DNA of 56,245 bases. Source: Rhodocyclaceae bacterium (GTDB lineage: Bacteria; Pseudomonadota; Gammaproteobacteria; Burkholderiales; Rhodocyclaceae). The notes beneath the pieces are model-generated. The model was not told the DNA's origin, ran no database searches, and saw only the letters and a list, made by a program, of their open reading frames with translations. The translations under genes were made by a program, and so were the position numbers. Shown one piece after another: positions 9,527 to 18,428 of this stretch. Where the stretch lies: positions 1-56,245 of the forward strand of contig JAABQX010000091.1 of the NCBI GenBank assembly GCA_011391215.1, read 5' to 3'. Within the stretch, counting starts at the first letter, position 1, and each line of letters starts with the position of its first letter.

Positions 9527-9787
9527 ATGAATATATCGAGTGTTATCGTAATTCCGCATCCCGATCATATCGAGGGCGTGCGTTTGCGCCTGCAGGAGAT
9601 CGACGGGGTCGAACTGCATGCGGTATCCCCGGAAGGCAAGATCATCGTCACCATCGAAACTACCGGCGATCGTGAGACGATCCAGACGTATGAGGTAATC
9701 AGCGTGCTGGACGGCGTGATGTCGGCGTCAATGGTGTACCACCACAAAGAAAACGAACCCGAAGCTGAAATCTCTGTAGCGGCCTAG
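9527..9787 (+). CDS. napD: NapD, chaperone for nitrate reductase NapA
   Basis: An 86-residue NapD-family cytoplasmic chaperone that binds the Tat signal of NapA and delays export until the molybdenum cofactor is loaded. The start at 9527 gives the family N-terminus MNISSVIVIPHPDH; an upstream in-frame start at 9464 would lie within the promoter. Typical features are the VRLRLQEIDGVELHA segment and a DGVMSASMVYHH end. It is the first gene of the nap operon, 37 bases before napA. Confidence 0.9.
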   Translation: MNISSVIVIPHPDHIEGVRLRLQEIDGVELHAVSPEGKIIVTIETTGDRETIQTYEVISVLDGVMSASMVYHHKENEPEAEISVAA

Positions 9788-9824
9788 CCCCTAGGCATAA
9801 CCGCATCGACAAGGAGGTCTGAAA

Positions 9825-12380
9825 ATGTCTGAAATCAAAGTGACGCGCCGTGAATTCATCAAGACCAACGCCGTGGCCGCAGCGGCCGTGACAGCCGGCA
9901 TGAGCGTGCCTGGAATGGCGCTGGCCCAGGCCAAAGGCGGTGACGGCGTGCGCTGGGACAAGGGTGCCTGCCGCTACTGCGGCACCGGTTGTGGTGTGCT
10001 GGTCGGTGTCAAGGATGGCCGTATCGTCGCCACCCAAGGCGACCCCGATGCGCCGGTCAACAAGGGCCTCAACTGTGTCAAGGGATATTTCCTCGCCAAG
10101 ATCCAGTATGGCCAGGACCGCCTGACCCAGCCGTTGCTGCGCATGAAGGACGGCAAATTCGACAAGAATGGTGAATTCGCCCCGATCAGTTGGGACCAGG
10201 CGTTCGACATCATGGCCGAGAAGGTCAAGGCCACGCTGAAGAATCCAGAACAGGGGCCCAAGGGCGTCTGCATGTTCGGCTCTGGCCAATGGACGGTCTG
10301 GGAAGGTTACGCCGCTTCAAAGCTCATGAAAGCGGGCTTGCGCACCAACAGCCTCGACCCGAACGCGCGTCACTGCATGGCCTCCGCCGTGACCGGTTTC
10401 ATGCGCACCTTCGGCATCGACGAGCCGATGGGTTGCTACGATGACTTCGAGCATGCCGATGCTTTCGTGCTGTGGGGCTCGAACATGGCGGAGATGCACC
10501 CGATCCTTTGGTCGCGCATCACCAACCGCCGTCTGACGGCCAATCACGTCAAGATCCACGTGCTGTCGACCTTCAGCCACCGCTCCTGCGAACTGGCCGA
10601 CAACGAGTTAATCTTCAAGCCACAGTCCGACCTGGCGATCCTCAACTACATCTGCAACTACATCATCCAGAACAATGCGGTGAACAAGGAGTTCGTGGCC
10701 AAGAACTGCCACTTCTTCGAAGGCGTCACCGACATCGGCTATGGCCTGCGTCCCAACCATCCGCTCGAGCAGGTCGCCAATAACAACGGCTACCCCGGCG
10801 CCGATGGCAAGCCGAAGGGGGATCCGAACAAGCACACACCGATCAGCTTCGAGCAGTTCGCCAAGTTCGTTTCCGAATACACCCTCGACAAGGCCCATGA
10901 GATTTCCGGCGTGCCGAAAGACAAGCTCGAAGCGCTGGCCAAGGCTTATGCCGATCCGAAGACCAAGGTGACGTCTACCTGGACCATGGGCTTCAATCAG
11001 CATACGCGCGGCACTTGGGTCAATAATATGATCTACAACGTACACCTGCTGGTGGGCAAGATCTCCGAGCCGGGCAACAGCCCGTTCTCGCTGACCGGCC
11101 AGCCCTCCGCCTGCGGTACCGCCCGTGAAGTTGGCACCTTCGCCCATCGCCTGCCGGCCGACATGGTGGTGATGAATCCGAAGCACCGCGAAGCCTCTGA
11201 AAAGATCTGGAAGTTGCCGGCCGGCACCATTCCGGAGTGGATCGGCTATCATGCCGTTGCCCAGTCGCGCATGGCAAAGGATGGCAAGGTCGGTTTCCTG
11301 TGGACCTCGACCACCAACAACATGCAGGCCGGTCCGAACGTAAACGGCGAGATTTACCCCGGCTGGCGTAACCCAAAGTGCTTCACCGTCGTCGCCGATG
11401 TCTACCCGACCGTTTCTGCCATGTCGGCCGACCTGATCCTGCCCGCCGCGATGTGGATGGAGAAGGAGGGCATGTTCGGCAACGCCGAGCGCCGGGGTCA
11501 GATGTGGCGCCAGCAGGTCAAGGCGCCGGGCGACGCCAAGTCCGATCTGTGGCAGTACATGGAATTCTCCAAGCGCTTCAAGGTTGAGGAAGTATGGCCC
11601 GCCGAGCTGATCGCCAAAAAGCCCGAATATGCCGGCAAGACGCTTTACGACGTGCTCTACGCCAACGGCCAGGTCAACAAGTTCCCGAAGGAAGATGCCG
11701 CCAAGGTCAATGCGCACGCCTGGGCGGGCTACACTAACGATGAAACCGATGTATTTGGCTACTACGTGCAGAAAGGCCTGTTCGAGGAATACGCCATGTT
11801 CGGCCGGGGCCATGCCCATGACCTCAACTACTTCGACGAGTATCACAAGGCGCGCGGTTTCCGCTGGCCGGTCGTGGATGGCAAGGAAACCCTGTGGCGT
11901 TTCCGCGAAGGTTACGACCCCTACGTCAAGAAGGGCGAAGGCGTGAAGTTCTACGGTTACCCGGACGGCAAGGCGAAGATTTTCGCACTGCCTTACCAAC
12001 CGGCCGCCGAGCAACCCGATAAGGACTTCGACCTGTGGCTGTGTACCGGCCGCGTGCTGGAACACTGGCACAGTGGTTCGATGACCCGTCGCGTACCGGA
12101 ACTCTACAAGTCTTTCCCGGATGCTGTGGTCTGGATGCACCCGAAGGATGCCGAGAAGCGCGGTCTCAAGCGTAACGATGTGGTCAAAGTCTCCACCCGT
12201 CGGGGCGAAATCGAGTTGCGCGTCGATACCAAGGGCCGCAACAAGCCGCCGGAGGGCTTGATCTTCATTCCGTTCTTCGACGAGCACCGTCTGGTCAACA
12301 AGCTGACTTTGGATGCCACTTGTCCGATTTCGAAGGAGACTGACTACAAGAAATGCGCCGCCAAGGTGGTGAAGGTCTGA
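9825..12380 (+). CDS. napA: Periplasmic nitrate reductase catalytic subunit NapA
   Basis: An 851-residue molybdoenzyme reducing nitrate to nitrite in the periplasm. A Tat signal ([16 protein letters not shown]) is followed by the [4Fe-4S] site [13 protein letters not shown] with the fourth ligand in NCVKG. The cofactor-binding core includes [12 protein letters not shown], whose Cys is the expected Mo ligand. Length is normal and the C-terminal bis-MGD region is complete. A strong AAGGAGGTCT ribosome-binding site sits at 9811. Gene order napD-A-G-H-B followed by napC resembles other betaproteobacterial clusters. Confidence 0.97.
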   Translation: MSEIKVTRREFIKTNAVAAAAVTAGMSVPGMALAQAKGGDGVRWDKGACRYCGTGCGVLVGVKDGRIVATQGDPDAPVNKGLNCVKGYFLAKIQYGQDRLTQPLLRMKDGKFDKNGEFAPISWDQAFDIMAEKVKATLKNPEQGPKGVCMFGSGQWTVWEGYAASKLMKAGLRTNSLDPNARHCMASAVTGFMRTFGIDEPMGCYDDFEHADAFVLWGSNMAEMHPILWSRITNRRLTANHVKIHVLSTFSHRSCELADNELIFKPQSDLAILNYICNYIIQNNAVNKEFVAKNCHFFEGVTDIGYGLRPNHPLEQVANNNGYPGADGKPKGDPNKHTPISFEQFAKFVSEYTLDKAHEISGVPKDKLEALAKAYADPKTKVTSTWTMGFNQHTRGTWVNNMIYNVHLLVGKISEPGNSPFSLTGQPSACGTAREVGTFAHRLPADMVVMNPKHREASEKIWKLPAGTIPEWIGYHAVAQSRMAKDGKVGFLWTSTTNNMQAGPNVNGEIYPGWRNPKCFTVVADVYPTVSAMSADLILPAAMWMEKEGMFGNAERRGQMWRQQVKAPGDAKSDLWQYMEFSKRFKVEEVWPAELIAKKPEYAGKTLYDVLYANGQVNKFPKEDAAKVNAHAWAGYTNDETDVFGYYVQKGLFEEYAMFGRGHAHDLNYFDEYHKARGFRWPVVDGKETLWRFREGYDPYVKKGEGVKFYGYPDGKAKIFALPYQPAAEQPDKDFDLWLCTGRVLEHWHSGSMTRRVPELYKSFPDAVVWMHPKDAEKRGLKRNDVVKVSTRRGEIELRVDTKGRNKPPEGLIFIPFFDEHRLVNKLTLDATCPISKETDYKKCAAKVVKV

Positions 12381-12439
12381 TTTCTTAACTTATCGAATGC
12401 GGGGCGCAGCGCAGGGGGTCTGCACCCCGTCCCGCGATC

Positions 12440-13330
12440 ATGGACAATGACAAAAAGCCGAAGGGTTCGACACGCCGACAGTTTCTTGCCGACTCCGCAC
12501 GCATGGCGTGCGGAGTCGGTTTGCTGGGACTGGGGCTCGGCCTTTATGCGCGCCACGCCACGGCGTTGCCCCCTGCTGCTATCCGCCCGCCCGGCGCTTT
12601 GCCGGAAACCGAGTTTTCCGGTGCCTGCATCCGTTGTGGCATGTGCGTGCGCGATTGCCCCTATGACATTCTCCACCTCGCCAAACCCGAGGAACCGATG
12701 TCGACCGGCACACCCTATTTCGTTGCGCGCCAGGCGCCCTGTGAAATGTGCGAGGATATCCCATGCGTAAAGGCTTGCCCCACGGGCGCGCTGGATCACT
12801 CGCTCACCGACATCAACAAGTCGAAGATGGGGCTGGCCGTCCTCATCGATCACGAGACCTGCCTCAACTTCCTCGGTCTGCGCTGCGATATCTGTTATCG
12901 CGTCTGCCCGGTGATCGACAAGGCGATCACGCTGGATCCGCAGAGCAATGCGCGTACCGGCAAGCACACCCTGTTCATTCCCGTGGTGCATTCGGATGCC
13001 TGTACGGGTTGCGGCAAGTGCGAGAAAGCCTGCCCGACCGAGATTGCCGCGATCAAGGTGGTGCCGCTCTATGTGGCTAAGGGACAGCTTTCCGCCCACT
13101 ACCGACTCGGCTGGATCGAGAAGGAAAAGGCCGGCGGCAGCCTGGTGGCGCCCGAGGCCGAGCACCGCTACAACATGCCGGAGGGCATGCAGTATGAGCA
13201 CGGCAAGGGCTTATCGGTCGTGCCACCCGGCGGCGCAGAATCTACCGTGCCCCAGGGCGCCGTCCCGCCAGCGCCGACTTCTGATGCGCCAGTCGGCTTG
13301 CCCAGAGCGTTTCAGGGAGGCAAGCTATGA
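12440..13330 (+). CDS. napG: NapG, periplasmic ferredoxin-type quinol dehydrogenase subunit
   Basis: A 296-residue exported iron-sulfur protein. A twin-arginine signal (STRRQFLADSARMACG) precedes four [4Fe-4S] sites, visible as CIRCGMCVRDCP, CEMCEDIPCVKACP, CDICYRVCP and CTGCGKCEKACP. With NapH it passes electrons from menaquinol or ubiquinol toward NapB/NapA. The C-terminal tail after the last cluster is Pro rich and contains a copy of the 24-bp repeat read as AVPPAPTS (A274 onward). Its last bases overlap the napH start as ATGA. Confidence 0.95.
   Translation: MDNDKKPKGSTRRQFLADSARMACGVGLLGLGLGLYARHATALPPAAIRPPGALPETEFSGACIRCGMCVRDCPYDILHLAKPEEPMSTGTPYFVARQAPCEMCEDIPCVKACPTGALDHSLTDINKSKMGLAVLIDHETCLNFLGLRCDICYRVCPVIDKAITLDPQSNARTGKHTLFIPVVHSDACTGCGKCEKACPTEIAAIKVVPLYVAKGQLSAHYRLGWIEKEKAGGSLVAPEAEHRYNMPEGMQYEHGKGLSVVPPGGAESTVPQGAVPPAPTSDAPVGLPRAFQGGKL
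13259..13282 (+). repeat. Dispersed 24-bp repeat, copy 3 (napG)
   Basis: Consensus with one change in the terminal T run (TTCT). Read as AVPPAPTS in the NapG tail. Confidence 0.9.
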
Positions 13331-14223
13331 GCGCCCTTCCTCACAAGCCGGGTGCGGAAGCAATTGCCGAAAAGGGTTGGCTGGCAGCGCACAAATGGCT
13401 GCTTCTGCGCCGCACCAGTCAGGTCGGCATCCTGCTGCTCTTCCTGGTCGGTCCCTGGCTCAAACTGTGGATCGTCAAGGGCAACCTCAACTACAGTTAC
13501 ACACTGAACTTCCTGCCGCTGGCCGACCCCTATCTGCTGCTACAGACGCTGCTGGCCGGTCAGACGCCGGAAAAACTCGCGTTGATCGGCGTGGCGATCG
13601 TCCTGCTGCTCTATCTGCTGGTCGGTGGCCGCACCTATTGCAGTTGGGTCTGCCCCGTCAATCTGGTCACCGACTTTGCCAACTGGCTGCGCGTACGCCT
13701 CGGTCTCAAAGGCGGGGCGCACCTGTCGCGTACGACCCGCTACTGGATTCTCGGCATGACCCTGATTGCCGCCGCCCTGACCGGCACGATTGTCTGGGAG
13801 ATGGTCAATCCCGTGTCGATGTTGCATCGCGGCCTGTTCTTCGGTCTGGGCTTCGCCTGGGCGGTGATCCTCGCCGTGTTTCTCTTCGACCTGTTCGTCA
13901 TGCGTCATGGCTGGTGCGGGCATTTCTGTCCGGTCGGCGCCTTCTACAGCTTGATCGGCAAGTTTTCGTTGCTGCGCGTCCGGTTGCCGGCACGCGAGGC
14001 TTGCAACGACTGCATGGATTGCTTCGCGGTTTGCCCGGAACAGCAGGTCATCCGTCCTGCGCTCAAGGCCATCAACGGCACGGGGCCGGTGATCCTCGAC
14101 GCCAACTGCACCAACTGCGGACGCTGCATCGACGTCTGCTCGAAAAACGTTTTCACGCTGGGTTGGCGTCGCGGGGCCGACCAGCAAATCATCAGCGGCG
14201 TCCCTAAATCGGCGCCAAAGTAA
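13327..14223 (+). CDS. napH: NapH, membrane quinol dehydrogenase subunit
   Basis: A 298-residue integral membrane protein that oxidises quinol and hands electrons to NapG. There are four membrane helices, two CxxxCP motifs facing the cytoplasm (CSWVCPVN, CGHFCPVG) and two C-terminal [4Fe-4S] sites (CNDCMDCFAVCP, CTNCGRCIDVC). The length is typical. Translation is coupled to napG. Both NapGH and NapC are encoded here, so two quinol entry routes are available. Confidence 0.95.
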   Translation: MSALPHKPGAEAIAEKGWLAAHKWLLLRRTSQVGILLLFLVGPWLKLWIVKGNLNYSYTLNFLPLADPYLLLQTLLAGQTPEKLALIGVAIVLLLYLLVGGRTYCSWVCPVNLVTDFANWLRVRLGLKGGAHLSRTTRYWILGMTLIAAALTGTIVWEMVNPVSMLHRGLFFGLGFAWAVILAVFLFDLFVMRHGWCGHFCPVGAFYSLIGKFSLLRVRLPAREACNDCMDCFAVCPEQQVIRPALKAINGTGPVILDANCTNCGRCIDVCSKNVFTLGWRRGADQQIISGVPKSAPK

Positions 14224-14254
14224 TCAACGTCTCAATCGCATGGGAGAGTTCATC

Positions 14255-14707
14255 ATGAAGAAAACAGCCGTAGTTTTCGTCACAGCGCTGCTGGGCACCA
14301 TCGTCGGGTGTGCCTCGACCACGACGGTTGCCATGCGTGGCGGAGACGTAACCTCCGCCGACAAGGCACCGGAACTCAAGGAATATGGACAGAAAACACC
14401 GGGTATCGGTAAGCAGAAATTGATCACCCGCACCTTCCTAACGCAGCCACCACTGGTTCCACATAGCATCGAAAAGTATGTGCCGATCACCTTTGATGAC
14501 AACGCTTGCCTCGAGTGCCACATCTCTGATGATTTGAATGGCAAGAAAATGCCGAAGATGGGCGTCAGTCACTTCTCGAATACCAAGCAGGAAAAGGATG
14601 GGTCGCCGGCTGTTGAAATGAGCCGTTACCAGTGTGATTCCTGTCACGTACCGCAAGCGGATGCGAAGCCCCTAGTCGAGAACCAGTTTGTCGGCGTTAC
14701 CAAGTAA
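14255..14707 (+). CDS. napB: NapB, diheme cytochrome c subunit of nitrate reductase
   Basis: A 150-residue electron-transfer subunit carrying two c-type hemes (CLECH and CDSCH), with the distal His candidates in VPHSIEKY and VSHFSN. I choose the ATG at 14255 because GGGAGAG lies at proper spacing and a normal signal follows. The leader ends in TIVGC, which fits a lipobox, so the mature protein may be a lipoprotein rather than soluble; most NapB proteins are described as soluble. It receives electrons from NapC or NapGH and passes them to NapA. Confidence 0.92.
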   Translation: MKKTAVVFVTALLGTIVGCASTTTVAMRGGDVTSADKAPELKEYGQKTPGIGKQKLITRTFLTQPPLVPHSIEKYVPITFDDNACLECHISDDLNGKKMPKMGVSHFSNTKQEKDGSPAVEMSRYQCDSCHVPQADAKPLVENQFVGVTK

Positions 14708-14771
14708 ACTTTTGGCCCGCACGGGCGTTATATGGCTTGTTCCATTTCTGTTCTAACTGGAGATCATTAGC

Positions 14772-15116
14772 ATGAAGAATTCGTTTGTAACCACCGTCAC
14801 TGTTTCGCTGTTTGCCGCCGCTTTCTCGACCGGCGCTTTGGCCGCTGCCGATGTCGATGCCGCGAAGGCGACGGCCAAGCAAAATAATTGCCTCAAGTGC
14901 CACGGTATTGATAAGGACAAGGATGGTCCGTCCTTCAAGAAGACCGCAGGCAAGTACAAGGGCAAGGCCGATGCCGAAGCCAAACTGTTTACCCACCTGA
15001 CCACTGGGCCGAAGGTCAAGCTGGCGGATGGTTCCGAGGAGGAGCACAAGAAGATCAAGGCCAAGGACGACGCCGAAATCAAGAACCTCATCCAGTTCAT
15101 CCTTGCGCAGGAGTAA
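14772..15116 (+). CDS. Small monoheme c-type cytochrome
   Basis: A 114-residue exported cytochrome: signal peptide ending TGALAA, one CLKCH heme site, then a Lys-rich fold ending in a class I-like helix (DDAEIKNLIQFILAQE). Apart from the initiator there is no Met anywhere in the protein, so the sixth heme ligand cannot be the usual Met. His in LFTHLTTG or EEEHKKI is a candidate, or the iron may be five-coordinate. It sits between napB and napC and probably shuttles electrons in the periplasm. A strong terminator follows. Confidence 0.88.
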   Translation: MKNSFVTTVTVSLFAAAFSTGALAAADVDAAKATAKQNNCLKCHGIDKDKDGPSFKKTAGKYKGKADAEAKLFTHLTTGPKVKLADGSEEEHKKIKAKDDAEIKNLIQFILAQE

Positions 15117-15138
15117 GCGCCGCCCGTCATTTGTCGAA

Positions 15139-15167
15139 AACGTCCGGGTTTCACCCGGACGTTTTTT
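15139..15167 (+). terminator. Rho-independent terminator of the nap operon
   Basis: CGTCCGGGT and ACCCGGACG form a nine-base-pair GC-rich stem with a TTC loop, flanked by AA and followed by six T. It lies 23 bases after the cytochrome gene and separates it from napC. Confidence 0.93.
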
Positions 15168-15186
15168 ATGTTTGCAGTCCAGCGGT

Positions 15187-15228
15187 CTGATTTAAATCAA
15201 ACCCATTTTTGTGTTCACTTGCTAGGAT
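15187..15228 (+). promoter_or_regulatory. FNR-type promoter of napC
   Basis: CTGATTTAAATCAA at 15187-15200 differs from the FNR consensus at one position. A TAGGAT -10 element at 15223-15228 puts the centre at -41.5. The spacing and -10 closely match those of the napD promoter. Confidence 0.72.
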
Positions 15229-15304
15229 CGGTCCCGCGTTGCGACCCGCACCACCATTGTGGGGTCTGCCTGATGCACCACACATATCCGAGGGAGCAAG
15301 AGTG

Positions 15305-15880
15305 ATGAAAAAACTGTTTGAGACCTTGCGCAAGCCAAGCGCCAAGTATTCGCTGCTGACCCTGCTGTTTGTCGGCTTTGCCTCCGGCATCATCTTCTGG
15401 GGTGGTTTCAACACCGTGATGGAAGCCACCAATACCCTCGAGTTCTGCATCGGCTGCCACGAGATGCGCGATACCGTCTATCAGGAATACAAGGAAACCA
15501 TTCATTACTCCAACCGCACCGGTGTGCGCGCGGTTTGCTCCGATTGCCATGTGCCGAAAGACTGGACGCACAAGATGATTCGCAAGATGCAGGCGAGCGG
15601 TGAGGTCTGGGGGAAGCTCACAGGCAGTATCGATACCAAGGAAAAGTTTGAGGCCAAGCGTTTTGAATTGGCACAGCATGAGTGGGCACGCATGAAGGCG
15701 CGTGGATCGATCGAGTGCCGCAATTGTCACAACTTCGACGCCATGAGCCCCGAGCTGCAGAAGAAGACACCGTACAAAAAACACATGAAGGCAAAGGAAG
15801 AGGGCAAGACTTGTATCGATTGCCACAAAGGCATTGCCCACCAGTTGCCGAAGGAATACGAAGAGCCGGAAGATGAGTAG
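15305..15880 (+). CDS. napC: NapC/NirT-family tetraheme quinol dehydrogenase
   Basis: A 191-residue membrane-anchored tetraheme cytochrome. One N-terminal helix (SLLTLLFVGFASGIIFWGG) is followed by four heme sites: CIGCH, CSDCH, CRNCH and CIDCH. It oxidises membrane quinol and reduces NapB. The ATG at 15305 follows a GGGAGC ribosome-binding site; upstream in-frame codons would add a non-conserved leader. It has its own FNR-type promoter after the nap terminator and is convergent with the ccm operon. Confidence 0.95.
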   Translation: MKKLFETLRKPSAKYSLLTLLFVGFASGIIFWGGFNTVMEATNTLEFCIGCHEMRDTVYQEYKETIHYSNRTGVRAVCSDCHVPKDWTHKMIRKMQASGEVWGKLTGSIDTKEKFEAKRFELAQHEWARMKARGSIECRNCHNFDAMSPELQKKTPYKKHMKAKEEGKTCIDCHKGIAHQLPKEYEEPEDE

Positions 15881-15896
15881 TAAGCCAGCCGCCGGT

Positions 15897-16196
15897 TCAG
15901 GTGCTGCCAGTTTTTGCCATCAGCTTGATGGCGCTGGCAGGGCAGGCGCTGACGCAGTCACCACAACCGGTGCAGCGTTCGACAAGTACCTCGGGCAAAG
16001 CAGCACCCATTACGCGCGGGGAAAAACGAATCGCCGCCTCTCCGCAGGTATCGCTGCAACTGCGGCAGACCACGTTGCTGAAAGCGATGCAATTGGAGCT
16101 AATGGTCACCTTGCCCGGAACGCTGAAATTTTGTTCCGCTTCGACTGGTTTACCCGTGGAAAACTTGCCCCGCAAGAACTGGCGGCGCGAAATCAC
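15897..16196 (-). CDS. NapF-like two-cluster ferredoxin, shortened
   Basis: A 99-residue iron-sulfur protein. It begins MISRRQFLRGK like NapF and has two clusters: a CX8CX2CX3C NapF-type site ending in CRSCSDTC, and CTGCGDCVSACP. NapF normally has a further cluster and about 160 residues, so this is a short form. The start is a GTG overlapping the ccmI stop as GTGA, making it the last gene of the ccm operon and convergent with napC. It may assist NapA maturation as described for NapF, but that role is inferred. Confidence 0.78.
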   Translation of the reverse strand: MISRRQFLRGKFSTGKPVEAEQNFSVPGKVTISSNCIAFSNVVCRSCSDTCGEAAIRFSPRVMGAALPEVLVERCTGCGDCVSACPASAIKLMAKTGST

Positions 16197-17446
16197 TGCC
16201 TGACCTGATCGACCTTCAAAACGACTTTGCTGGCGCCGAGCTTCACGGTCTGGGCGGGGCCGAACAGGTCGCCGGGCTGCGGGATGGCTTGGCCGCTTTG
16301 CGAGATGCGTGCCTCGATCTGCAACTCGGGGAATTGCGCCAGGGAGCGATCGGGGCTCAGGGCTAGGCTGTCGTCTAGCGTGAAGTCCTGCGGCAGTCCG
16401 GCGGCCGGTACGCGCAGCACGGCTACCGGCATGCGTGATCCGTCGTTCGGTCGGGCAACCACCATCAGGATGGCACCGTCGGGAACCTTGCCGGCGATAC
16501 CCGCCGCCAGTTCGACCCGACCTGTGACAACAGCCTTGGCTGCCGCTGATCCTTTTGCCGTCCCGCCAGTCCTACGGGGATTTCCTTCGGTCACGTCGAC
16601 TTTTGGTTTGGCTGCAGGCAGGCCGCCCTTCGCCTGCGCTTCTGCGATATTGGCCTCGACAGTCCGTGCGTCTTCTGAACCAGGTTCGAGCAGTGACAGC
16701 AGGCGTTGCCAGTCGGCGGCGGCCACAGCATATTTTCCGGTATCGAAAGCGGCAGTACCGCGTAACCAGAGCGCCTGGGCATTGGCCGGGTCGAGTTCCA
16801 GCGCCTTGTCGATCAGGGCGATGACCTTGGCGTTAAAACCGGCGGGACTGGAGGCTAGGGCATCGGCGTAATCGACCAGCAAGGTGGCGTTGGTTTCGAC
16901 CAGTTTGTTGGCACGCTCAAACGCACGCAGGGCTTCGGGGATGCGCCCCATGGCTTTGTAGGATCGCGCCAGCATGGCCCAGCCCTGCAGATTGTCGGGT
17001 TCCTTTTCCAGCTTGGCCGCCAGGTTGCCGACCATGCGCTCGATGTCCTCATTGGTAAAACTTTGCTCGGGCGGCGGCGGGTTCATTGCGGCCGGGCTGC
17101 CAAGCACCAGATAGAGCAGGATGGCCCCCAGCGGCAGTGCCAGCGCCAGGCTGATGGGCAGGGCGCGGCTGGTGACAGCCGGTTCGTTGGCGTTATCTGT
17201 CGTGTTGCCGCTGTCTTCCAGCAGGCGGCGTTGCAGTTCGCCGCGTGCTACTTCGTAATCGTCCTGTGCGAGGGCCCCCGCAGCGCGGTCGCGCTCCAGT
17301 TCGGCGAACTGGTCGCGATAAATGGCGGCGTTGAGTTGCTGGCGTGAAAAGTCGGCGCCGGCGGGACGGCGGCGGCGGAAGGGCAGTAACAGCAACAGCA
17401 GCGTCACGCCCACCATGAGCGCGGCGCCAATCATGAAACCCGTCAT
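16193..17446 (-). CDS. ccmI: CcmI, cytochrome c maturation TPR subunit
   Basis: A 417-residue apocytochrome chaperone of the CcmFHI heme ligation complex. Two membrane helices lie at about 4-22 and near 95-115; TPR-like repeats follow (about 130-270), then a C-terminal periplasmic domain. Two copies of the dispersed repeat lie in frame: RPAGADF at residues 27-33 just after the first helix, and an expanded copy (about 282-297) reading KVDV...GGTA between the TPRs and the C-terminal domain. Its start overlaps the ccmH stop by four bases. Confidence 0.92.
   Translation of the reverse strand: MTGFMIGAALMVGVTLLLLLLPFRRRRPAGADFSRQQLNAAIYRDQFAELERDRAAGALAQDDYEVARGELQRRLLEDSGNTTDNANEPAVTSRALPISLALALPLGAILLYLVLGSPAAMNPPPPEQSFTNEDIERMVGNLAAKLEKEPDNLQGWAMLARSYKAMGRIPEALRAFERANKLVETNATLLVDYADALASSPAGFNAKVIALIDKALELDPANAQALWLRGTAAFDTGKYAVAAADWQRLLSLLEPGSEDARTVEANIAEAQAKGGLPAAKPKVDVTEGNPRRTGGTAKGSAAAKAVVTGRVELAAGIAGKVPDGAILMVVARPNDGSRMPVAVLRVPAAGLPQDFTLDDSLALSPDRSLAQFPELQIEARISQSGQAIPQPGDLFGPAQTVKLGASKVVLKVDQVRQ
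16557..16604 (+). repeat. Expanded variant of the dispersed repeat, copy 4 (ccmI)
   Basis: The left half GCCGTCCCGCCAG and right end GTCGACTTTT are separated by about 25 extra bases (TCCTACGGGGATTTCCTTCG and further). The total is 48 bp, so the frame is kept. Confidence 0.7.
17347..17370 (-). repeat. Dispersed 24-bp repeat, copy 5 (ccmI 5' part)
   Basis: One substitution (CAGCG to CGGCG). Read as RPAGADF in CcmI residues 27-33. Confidence 0.75.
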
Positions 17447-17904
17447 GGCTGATTTTCCTTGAGGAGATTTTCGGCGCGCTGGCGCTCAGCATCGGACAGC
17501 GGCGTTTCGGCGCTTTGCCGACTACGCCGCCGCAAAAAGTTGATGAGGGCGGCAACGGCGACGATCAGCAGGATGAAGGGCCCCGCCCACAGTGCATAGG
17601 TGGTGGGCTTGACCTGCGGGCGATACAGCACGAAATCGCCATAGCGGCTGACGAGAAAGTCTTTTACTTCCGCATCCGATTTGCCGCTCTTGATCAGGCC
17701 ACGCACTTCGCGGCGCAAGTCCTTCGCCAAGTCAGCCTGCGAACCGGCCAGCGATTCGTTCTGGCAGACCAGGCAGCGCAATTCTTCGGCGATATTCACG
17801 AGCCGCTGTTCGACGGCAGGATCGTCGGCCAGCGGGGCGGCTTCATTGGCATGGACAGGGAATGTCAGCAAAGCGGCAGTGAGGAGTGCAAAAAAAGACT
17901 TCAT
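17443..17904 (-). CDS. ccmH: CcmH, apocytochrome thiol reductase
   Basis: A 153-residue membrane-anchored protein that keeps the heme-binding cysteines of apocytochromes reduced. Signal peptide, then the redox motif LRCLVCQNES, a helical bundle and a C-terminal membrane helix (YALWAGPFILLIVAVAALI). The length fits the short CcmH, with CcmI encoded separately. It overlaps ccmG and ccmI by four bases on each side. Confidence 0.95.
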   Translation of the reverse strand: MKSFFALLTAALLTFPVHANEAAPLADDPAVEQRLVNIAEELRCLVCQNESLAGSQADLAKDLRREVRGLIKSGKSDAEVKDFLVSRYGDFVLYRPQVKPTTYALWAGPFILLIVAVAALINFLRRRSRQSAETPLSDAERQRAENLLKENQP

Positions 17905-18428
17905 TTGTTCAGCTCCTGCACCAGCGGGAGAATTTTTTTCTCCAGGACTTCCGGGGTGATCGGACCGATCTGCTTGAAGCGGATCACGCCAGCCTTGTCG
18001 ATCAGGTAGGTCTCGGGCACGCCATACACGCCATAGTCGATACCGATGCGGCCGTCGGCGTCGAAGGCCGAAAGCAAATAGGGATCGCCGAAACGGCTGA
18101 TCCAGCGCAGGCCGTCCTCACGCTTGTCCTTGTAATTGAGTCCGACGACCACAGGCAGTTTGCCCGCCTTGGCGTACTCGACGATGACTGGGTGCTCCTC
18201 GCGGCAGGAAACGCACCACGAGGCCCAGACGTTGAACAGCCAGACCTTGCCGAGCATTTCCTTGGGTGAGAAGGTTTTGTCCACCGCGTTGAGTTGTGGC
18301 ACTGTGAAGTCGGGTGCAGGCTTGCCGACCAATGGCGAGGGCACCTCGCGTGGATTCAGGTTGAGGCCAACCGCCAGCAATGCGACCAAGACAACGAAGA
18401 TACCCAGCGGCAAGAGAAAACGGTTCAT
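17901..18428 (-). CDS. ccmG: CcmG/DsbE thiol:disulfide interchange protein
   Basis: A 175-residue membrane-anchored thioredoxin-like protein reducing CcmH and apocytochromes. N-terminal helix, then PDFTVPQL, the active site WASWCVSC and the cis-Pro region YGVPETYLID. Overlaps with ccmF and ccmH are four bases each. Confidence 0.95.
   Translation of the reverse strand: MNRFLLPLGIFVVLVALLAVGLNLNPREVPSPLVGKPAPDFTVPQLNAVDKTFSPKEMLGKVWLFNVWASWCVSCREEHPVIVEYAKAGKLPVVVGLNYKDKREDGLRWISRFGDPYLLSAFDADGRIGIDYGVYGVPETYLIDKAGVIRFKQIGPITPEVLEKKILPLVQELNK

Noticed and set aside
10608-12287. A 559-codon open frame antisense to napA
   Set aside because: It mirrors the codon structure of napA, a known effect in GC-rich genes, and has no recognisable domains.
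12395-12435. GGGG-TCTGCA-CCCC hairpin as a napA terminator
   Set aside because: No T run follows, and napG continues the operon 5 to 40 bases later.
12948-14207. 419-codon frame spanning napG and napH in another frame
   Set aside because: It crosses two clearly coding genes; both real frames have complete cluster motifs.
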